Below are positions 5,742 to 10,333 of a stretch of 10,333 bases of DNA, piece after piece. How positions within the stretch are numbered: position 1 is the first letter of the stretch; every line of letters begins with the position of its first letter. The notes below the pieces were generated by a model. The model was given only the letters and a program-made list of their open reading frames with translations. It did no database searches and was not told where the DNA came from. The stretch lies in assembly GCA_003561715.1 (NCBI GenBank), contig PWVU01000083.1, positions 1 to 10,333 on the forward strand, given 5' to 3'. Made by a program: the position numbers and the translations under genes. The DNA is from Candidatus Kaiserbacteria bacterium. Lineage in GTDB: Bacteria > Patescibacteriota > Minisyncoccia > Phycocordibacterales > UBA12088.

Positions 5742-7574
5742 ATGTCAAAGCGTGCGGCACGATGGTCGTTTAGGAGAAAGTTGCTTTCCCTTTTTCTTGC
5801 GTTTTCTTTGATACCTCTTGGCTTGGTTGCATTGATCGTATACCAAACCGTACAAACTACCTATCGAAATGTACTGACTGACGCGTTTGAGAACACGGTA
5901 CATCTTGAAGAACAACTCTTAAGGCAATTCGTCGATAGTCAAGCAGCGTTCGTTCGAAGCTTGGCAGCACAAGATATCTTCCTGGGAGTGCTTGAAAAAC
6001 AAGTTGAAGGAGACATGGTCAGTGATCGCGATATCTTCGTTACACTGGTATCGGTGCGTCGTGAAAATCTGTTTGTTGAGAAAGTGTATATACTCGACAC
6101 ATCAGGAGATGTGCTTATATCGACGGCAACCGATGAAGTGGGTTCCTCCAATGCGAGTAACCGCGCTTTCTCAGTGCCACGTACCGAACGACGCACATTT
6201 GTTGGCAATACCGCGCTGTCCAGTTACAACAAGCGCATCATACCGATCGCCACTCCCCTTATTCGCAAGAGTGACAATACGGTCATAGGAGTACTGGTGG
6301 TCGAATCGAATAGCTCGGTCATTCAGTCGGTCCTTGAGTCTCATACACGCACACACTATACAGATAGATCACCCATCAATTCTTTCGCGGTCGATCATGA
6401 TGGGCTATTACTCACCCCACTTCCCTACGCGCCTCGCGGCACACGTTTTGAGACACAACCGGTTGTAGAATGCAGAGAAGATAAGCGATCGAGTAGCGGT
6501 ATCTGGCATGCGCACACAGGAGAACGCGTGGTTGGCGCCGCGACCTGCTTTGTGTATGACGATCTGATGTTTACGCTTGTCACAGAACAAGAAGCGCGAT
6601 CAGCATTCGCCATCGCACGGGATTTAGGACTCATTATATTTATCATCAGCGCCCTCGTGGCGGTTCTGGTCTTGTTGGTGATCGTCCGTGTCTCACGTTC
6701 GATAACTGACCCCATAGAAACTCTTCGGCGCGGAACGAGAGAGCTGGGACGAGGCAACTTCTCGTATCCTATCAAGATACAAACCGGTGATGAAATCGAG
6801 GAGTTGGCACGCGATTTCGACGTGGCGCGAACGAAACTCAGTGAAGTCCGAGAACACGAAAAAATGCTCGCGCAGAAGCAGTCTGATTTCATTTCTATTG
6901 CAGCACACCAACTTCGGACTCCACTCACCAGTATCAAATGGGCACTTCAATATCTTATGCAATCGGATCATACTATAGATGCCGAAAAACGAGACGACCT
7001 TGCAAGAGCGCTTCACAGCACGAATGAACTTGTGATCATAGTCAATGATCTTCTTAATATTTCTCGTATTGAAGAGGATAGATTCGAATACGAATTCGTA
7101 GAGGGCGATATTCGCGCACTTACCACAAGTGCAGTTGAACAGGTAAAAGAATTGTATCGAGACAAATCGGTCGAGGTAACCGTGCAACCGACACGGACCC
7201 CACTTCCGCATCTGGCATTTGATCATGAGAAGTTGAGTATAGCGGTCATCAATGTCATTGATAATGCAATTAAGTATACACCGCACGGTGGCTCTGTTAC
7301 CATCTCACTCACTCAAAAAACGAATAAGATAAGTATTCGTGTCAAAGATACCGGTATTGGCATTCCCGCACGTGAACTGGAGCATATATCTGAAAAATTC
7401 TACCGCTCCGAAAATGCACGTCAATTTCACGTCAACGGCTCCGGCCTGGGCTTGTTTGCGGCACGCAAGATCATCGAAGCACACAACGGACAACTGTTAA
7501 TTGAATCAGTCGAAGGAAGAGGAACTATTATCGAAATACTCCTGCCCGTACGAGCAAACAAGAAGATCTCATGA
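5742..7574 (+). CDS. Sensor histidine kinase with dCache-like extracytoplasmic domain and HAMP
   Basis: A 610-residue transmembrane kinase. Membrane helix 1 is at about 14-35. An extracytoplasmic region of about 250 residues (about 36-286) follows, with dCache-like features: a long initial helix, VEKVYILDTSGDVLIST (112-128) and IGVLVVESN (182-190). Membrane helix 2 is at about 295-316, then HAMP (about 317-370, ITDPIETLRRGTRELGRGNF). HisKA has its phospho-acceptor at His389 in AAHQLRTPLTSIKW. The HATPase_c domain carries N-box NVIDNAIKYTP (504-514), G1 DTGIGIP (536-542), F-box EKFYRSENAR (551-560) and G2 GSGLGLFAARKI (566-577). It would autophosphorylate in response to an outside signal and pass the phosphate to a response regulator, none of which is encoded in the window. 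The residue after the active His is Gln, not the usual Glu. The gene starts 34 nt after the binding-protein gene, probably in one transcript. No clear Shine-Dalgarno is seen. Confidence 0.96.
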   Translation: MSKRAARWSFRRKLLSLFLAFSLIPLGLVALIVYQTVQTTYRNVLTDAFENTVHLEEQLLRQFVDSQAAFVRSLAAQDIFLGVLEKQVEGDMVSDRDIFVTLVSVRRENLFVEKVYILDTSGDVLISTATDEVGSSNASNRAFSVPRTERRTFVGNTALSSYNKRIIPIATPLIRKSDNTVIGVLVVESNSSVIQSVLESHTRTHYTDRSPINSFAVDHDGLLLTPLPYAPRGTRFETQPVVECREDKRSSSGIWHAHTGERVVGAATCFVYDDLMFTLVTEQEARSAFAIARDLGLIIFIISALVAVLVLLVIVRVSRSITDPIETLRRGTRELGRGNFSYPIKIQTGDEIEELARDFDVARTKLSEVREHEKMLAQKQSDFISIAAHQLRTPLTSIKWALQYLMQSDHTIDAEKRDDLARALHSTNELVIIVNDLLNISRIEEDRFEYEFVEGDIRALTTSAVEQVKELYRDKSVEVTVQPTRTPLPHLAFDHEKLSIAVINVIDNAIKYTPHGGSVTISLTQKTNKISIRVKDTGIGIPARELEHISEKFYRSENARQFHVNGSGLGLFAARKIIEAHNGQLLIESVEGRGTIIEILLPVRANKKIS

Positions 7575-7720
7575 GGTGGCGTTGCATACACTTTTTGCTA
7601 TCCTACAAGGATTGCTACACTATACGGCAGCGCCCTCAGCACAGCACCTTCGGAACTGACTCATGTCTACGTGATGTCAAAATCTATAATATACAACATA
7701 TCGTTCACGCAGTATCATGA
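7571..7720 (+). CDS. Possible 49-residue ORF bridging the kinase and truB
   Basis: An open frame of 49 codons fills the gap between the kinase and truB exactly. Its ATG overlaps the kinase stop (ATGA at 7571-7574), and its TGA overlaps the truB start (ATGA at 7717-7720). The peptide begins MRWRCIHFLLSYKDCYTIRQ, contains three Cys, and has no recognisable domain or membrane segment. Only a weak purine stretch (AAGAAG) precedes it. A frame this short can stay open by chance, and the same stretch holds a possible truB promoter, so coding is unproven. The double ATGA fit is the reason to list it. Confidence 0.25.
   Translation: MRWRCIHFLLSYKDCYTIRQRPQHSTFGTDSCLRDVKIYNIQHIVHAVS
7685..7690 (+). 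promoter_or_regulatory. Possible -10 element for truB
   Basis: A perfect TATAAT lies 26 nt before the truB ATG, which would give a leader of about 20 nt. The bases at -35 spacing do not match TTGACA, so activity is uncertain. Further upstream, TTGCTA occurs twice (7595-7600 and 7612-7617), but without a well-spaced partner. Confidence 0.35.
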
Positions 7721-8376
7721 ATACCATCGCCACACACTCTGATACTCTGCTACTCATTGATAAGCCCGTCGGGTGCACCTCATTTGACGTCATACGCTGT
7801 CTGCGTAAAGAACTGGGTATTCGGAAAATGGGCCATGCGGGCACACTCGATCCGCTCGCAAGCGGTCTCTTGCTTATAGGTGTCGGACCAGGCACCAAAG
7901 CACTCCATGCGTTACTCGGATTGCCCAAAACATATCTCGCAACGATTCAGTTCGGCTACGCAACCGACACCGGCGACACCGAGGGGGCTATCACCTCACG
8001 CGGAGATGCATCGGGTATCTCTGAGCAACTCATACGCACGACACTGCAATCCATGATCGGAACACTTTCCCTTCCTGCGCCAACGTATTCCGCGATCAAA
8101 CAAAACGGCGTACCCTTATACAAACGGGCGCGTCGAGGTGAGGTCGTCCATGCACCCTTGCGCGATATGACGATATACGAAGCTACTCTACAGACGTTCG
8201 AAGCTACCGAATATCCGCGTGCCCACATATGCTTTTATGTTGCCAGTGGTGTGTATATTCGGTCTCTTGCCGAAGAACTGGGCAAGCGAGTCGGATGCCC
8301 TGCGCACCTCAGCGCACTCAGACGTACTGCTATCGGCTCGTATGCGGTCGAACAAGCGCGTTCGATCAGCGTATGA
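7717..8376 (+). CDS. truB: tRNA pseudouridine(55) synthase TruB
   Basis: A 219-residue TruB, which converts U55 in the T-loop of tRNAs to pseudouridine. The N-terminal LLLIDKPVGCTSFDVI (11-26) and the active-site motif GHAGTLDPLASGLL (39-52), with catalytic Asp45, are intact. KTYLATIQFGYATDTGDTEG (71-90), the SAIKQNGVPLYKRARRGE segment and the late ASGVYIRSLAEELG motif are also typical. The protein ends soon after HLSALRRTAIGSYAVEQA, so the C-terminal PUA or TruB-specific RNA-binding domain is missing; E. coli TruB is about 314 residues. Short forms of this kind are common and probably active. The start is chosen because the family motif begins about ten residues later. There is no Shine-Dalgarno. 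The stop overlaps the start of the following hydrolase gene (ATGA at 8373-8376). Confidence 0.96.
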   Translation: MNTIATHSDTLLLIDKPVGCTSFDVIRCLRKELGIRKMGHAGTLDPLASGLLLIGVGPGTKALHALLGLPKTYLATIQFGYATDTGDTEGAITSRGDASGISEQLIRTTLQSMIGTLSLPAPTYSAIKQNGVPLYKRARRGEVVHAPLRDMTIYEATLQTFEATEYPRAHICFYVASGVYIRSLAEELGKRVGCPAHLSALRRTAIGSYAVEQARSISV

Positions 8377-8913
8377 AAATCATCGGCATAGTGGGTATAT
8401 TGAACATGTTTCCGGAGGAACAGGACCGATTTTGGATCGGACTGCGCGAAGCGTTCGCACAGACCCACCCTGACGCACCTTTCATATTGGAACGACAGTT
8501 CTACGTTCCGTGGCAAAAAAAAACGCATACAGCAATACACCGATCTACTTCTTGAGAAATACGATACCGGGGAGGAACTACTCTTGATCGGGCACAGCAT
8601 GGGTGGACTTATTGCGCTTACTCTCGCACAGCGACTGACTCAAAGTACTATCTGTGCGACCGTAACGATCGGAAGTCCGTTCAAACCCGCCCTGTTGAGG
8701 AGGTTTCTCGATGTTCCCGAGCCTCCTCATGACACACACCTGCTTTGCTGTTACGGCATTTTTGATCCTTTGGTACCGTTCGTATGTGCTCGCCATCCCT
8801 CAGCAAGTACCTTGGCACTATGGTCAGACCATTTCATATGGTTCTTTTTGAACAAGAAACCGGCCAATACTATTGCGCAGGAGGTTGCGAGACGCTTTAC
8901 CTGTCGATCATAG
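8373..8913 (+). CDS. Small alpha/beta hydrolase, reading frame broken at an A9 tract
   Basis: Two adjoining frames together make one protein of about 179 residues. The first part (8373 to the A9 tract at 8515-8523) gives MKIIGIVGILNMFPEEQDRF and onward to VPWQKK. The second continues one base later as RIQQYTDLLLEKYDTGEELL, then the nucleophile elbow GHSMGG (Ser75 of the joined protein), TIGSPFKP, and YGIFDPLVPF (Asp131). SDHFIWFF (His153) completes a plausible Ser-Asp-His triad. Without a shift the first frame ends at 8555 after 61 residues and lacks the catalytic Ser. Deleting one A restores the frame. Substrate is unknown; the fold resembles small esterase- or lipase-like hydrolases. The ATG overlaps the truB stop, so the gene is probably cotranscribed with truB. 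It ends with a 6-nt overlap with the convergent glycosidase gene. It may be a pseudogene, a slippage-expressed gene or a sequencing error. Confidence 0.8.
8515..8523 (+). other. A9 homopolymer at the hydrolase frame break
   Basis: Nine consecutive A follow TGGC, and the two parts of the hydrolase frame meet here. With eight A the codons run CAA AAA AAA CGC and the protein is continuous. Runs of this length are known both as RNA polymerase slippage sites and as common positions for sequencing indels. Confidence 0.85.
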
Positions 8914-9970
8914 TCCCGCTCTGATCAGCCCGGCACACCACGTAAAATCACGCTCCGACCGGTACGTCAGTCGATTCGTCGGTATCGCAGGTCGATCGAA
9001 AAGCTCATGGACGCCACGATGACACCACACTGCAAGCTCGGTATATATAGTAGGTGCATGCTCTGGTCGCACCAATGCTTCAAGTGCGTACAACCACGAC
9101 CAGTACGGGTCGGCATTGTGATAATCGGACAAACCGACCGCGCGCAACAGCGGATATACAACAGAACGCGGATACGCGGGGTACGCATTCTTGGGAAGCG
9201 TATCGCCATGTCTATTTCGGACGTGATCCAACGTATTACATACTTGACCGGAGCGATCGGCATCCGCCAAACCTGTGTAGACCGCCAAAAGATTACCCGC
9301 AACGTCGAAGACATCCATTGCTGTCCACGATCGATAATACCCATCTGCGAACAATCGTGTGCTTGCATCTTGCAGTCGTTGCGCGGCGCTATCGTATGCC
9401 GCATGCCCAAGCATCCGTCCCGTCGCACGCAGTGCGGCGTACGCCAGCGCGTTGTTATAGATACTTGCGCCGGTTTTTTTAAGCGAATCATCCCAGCTGC
9501 AGTACGGCCCCTCCTCCAAGAGTCCGTCAGTATCGACATCACAACACAACAACCAGTCGGCGATCGAGGCGATGAGATCAGACTCAAATAGACCGTGGTC
9601 GTGTGTGTACTGTATGTACCCTATCGAGCGTAATAAGAAACAAGCTGTTAGGATCAAGTGCCGCGTGATTGGTCTTATCGTTGTGATATACCGGTCCAAT
9701 GGCTGTCGGAAGTCCCAGAAACACACACCGCATACTCTGCCTTCCATACCGCAACGGCACTTGACCGTTGCGTACCTGTTGCCCTAAGGTTTGCAGGGTA
9801 CGACGTACCTCATCGTACATACCGGCACGTAGCGCTCCCCAGCAGGCAAACAGCGCATCGCGCGCCCATACATCTCGAAAATGTGTAGCACCGGCAACAA
9901 AGCCATGTGCGGTGGCGTTTTTACGAAGTATTGCATCAGTTTCCGCACGCAAGAATGTGATTGCGTTCAT
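8908..9970 (-). CDS. (alpha/alpha)6-barrel glycosidase, debranching-enzyme/glucoamylase-like, frameshifted
   Basis: Two overlapping frames join into about 353 residues. The first (from ATG 9970) carries HFRDVWARDALFACWGALRA (30-49), the conserved W-x-RD start of the barrel, and NHAALDPNSLFLITL (101-115). The second continues IGYIQYTHDHGLFESD, then LLEEGPYCSWDDSLKKTGAS, a Tyr-Asn-Asn-Ala-Leu helix, YYRSWTAMDVFDVAGNLLAV and PYWSWLYALEAL. This order resembles the C-terminal domain of glycogen-debranching enzymes (amylo-1,6-glucosidase type) and GH15 glucoamylases, which hydrolyse alpha-glucosidic bonds. The precise GH family and substrate cannot be fixed by eye. Without the shift the first frame stops at 9584. 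Removing one base near 9625 restores the family spacing. No signal peptide is seen, so the protein is probably cytoplasmic. The start has a close GGAG (spacer 3 nt) and lies 13 nt after the kinase stop. Confidence 0.8.
9618..9650 (-). other. Frame-break site in the glycosidase gene
   Basis: The first frame reads ...SLFLITL up to the CTC codon at 9626-9628. The second frame resumes IGYIQYTHD from ATA at 9622-9624. Skipping the single base at 9625 joins them with the spacing usual for this barrel helix (LFLxxL, two residues, then YI). The exact base is not certain within about 30 nt. No long homopolymer is present. Confidence 0.7.
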
Positions 9971-9983
9971 ATACTCCGTATAC

Positions 9984-10333
9984 TTACGTTGACACTTCGT
10001 CTGTGATCCGCGTCAATGTTACGATCATATGGGTACCAAGTCCTTTGATAGACTCAACCGCTATCTTTCCCCCCATGCGCTTGACCAATTCTCTAGTGAT
10101 CCAAAGACCCAGTCCCGTACCTGTCTGCTTGCGCACATCACTGCTGTTCACCCGATAAAACTTTTGAAAGAGCCCTTGCTGATCCTCGGCACTCATACCG
10201 AGTCCGGTATCTGAAATACGAATCACGACGTTCTCCTTTTCACTCACCGCCGATATCTCAACCGATCCCTTGGGTGTGTATTTGATCGCATTATCGACCA
10301 GGTTGACCAGCACTTGTCGCAAACGCACGGTAT
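9984..10333 (-). CDS. Sensor histidine kinase, C-terminal catalytic part only
   Basis: The last 116 residues or so of a histidine kinase whose upstream part lies beyond the right edge. The HATPase_c domain is nearly complete: N-box RLRQVLVNLVDNAIKYTP, G1 DTGLGM, F-box FQKFYRV, and G2 GTGLGLWITRELVKRMGG, closing with GLGTHMIVTLTRI. It ends at a TAA with a short tail (TDEVST). A GTG at 10326-10328 could be read as a start but lies inside the conserved RLRQVLVNL segment, and the frame stays open to the window end, so the gene is partial. It binds ATP for autophosphorylation; the sensor and H-box parts are not visible. The glycosidase gene follows 13 nt downstream on the same strand, suggesting one transcript. 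It is a different protein from the kinase at 5742-7574. Confidence 0.93.
   Translation of the reverse strand, partial: TVRLRQVLVNLVDNAIKYTPKGSVEISAVSEKENVVIRISDTGLGMSAEDQQGLFQKFYRVNSSDVRKQTGTGLGLWITRELVKRMGGKIAVESIKGLGTHMIVTLTRITDEVST

Noticed and set aside
7602..7614. Small hairpin ATCCT-ACA-AGGAT after the kinase gene as terminator
   Set aside because: Five-base stem with three-base loop and no downstream T run; the preceding T run is on the wrong side for the plus strand.
1..10333. CRISPR array, tRNA/rRNA genes, insertion sequences or prophage genes
   Set aside because: No regularly spaced repeats, cloverleaf or rRNA segments, transposase motifs or terminal inverted repeats were seen on either strand.

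Overview
The window looks like chromosomal DNA of an uncultivated Patescibacteria/CPR bacterium, probably Parcubacteria-like. This is inferred from the mix of short core genes (a 95-residue MreD-like protein, TruB without a PUA domain), a histidine kinase with an HQLRTPL H-box, tight gene packing and many genes without a Shine-Dalgarno. No rRNA, tRNA, CRISPR array, transposase or phage gene was seen.

Layout. (1) Positions 1-4212, minus strand, read right to left: proS, then the cell-shape cluster mreB, mreC, mreD-like and the start of mrdA (PBP2), which runs off the left edge. (2) 4213-4456: a divergent intergenic region with overlapping inverted repeats. (3) 4457-8913, plus strand: a membrane-anchored LivJ-type amino-acid-binding protein with no transporter genes nearby, a dCache/HAMP sensor histidine kinase 34 nt downstream, an uncertain 49-codon ORF, truB, and a small alpha/beta hydrolase whose frame is broken at a run of nine A. 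(4) 8908-10333, minus strand: the C-terminal part of a second histidine kinase (running off the right edge), followed 13 nt later by an (alpha/alpha)6 glycosidase of the debranching-enzyme/glucoamylase type, also broken by one frameshift. This gene meets the hydrolase tail to tail with a 6-nt overlap.

How the genes fit together. MreB, MreC, MreD and PBP2 form the elongasome that guides lateral wall synthesis, and proS sits just upstream on the same strand. The binding protein and the kinase behind it look like a ligand-sensing pair rather than part of an importer; no response regulator is in view. The plus-strand genes from the kinase to the hydrolase can be read as a chain of ATGA stop/start overlaps. 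Both single-base frame breaks lie in the last 2 kb, and each is repaired by removing one base. That leaves open sequencing error, gene decay, or (at the A9 tract) transcriptional slippage.
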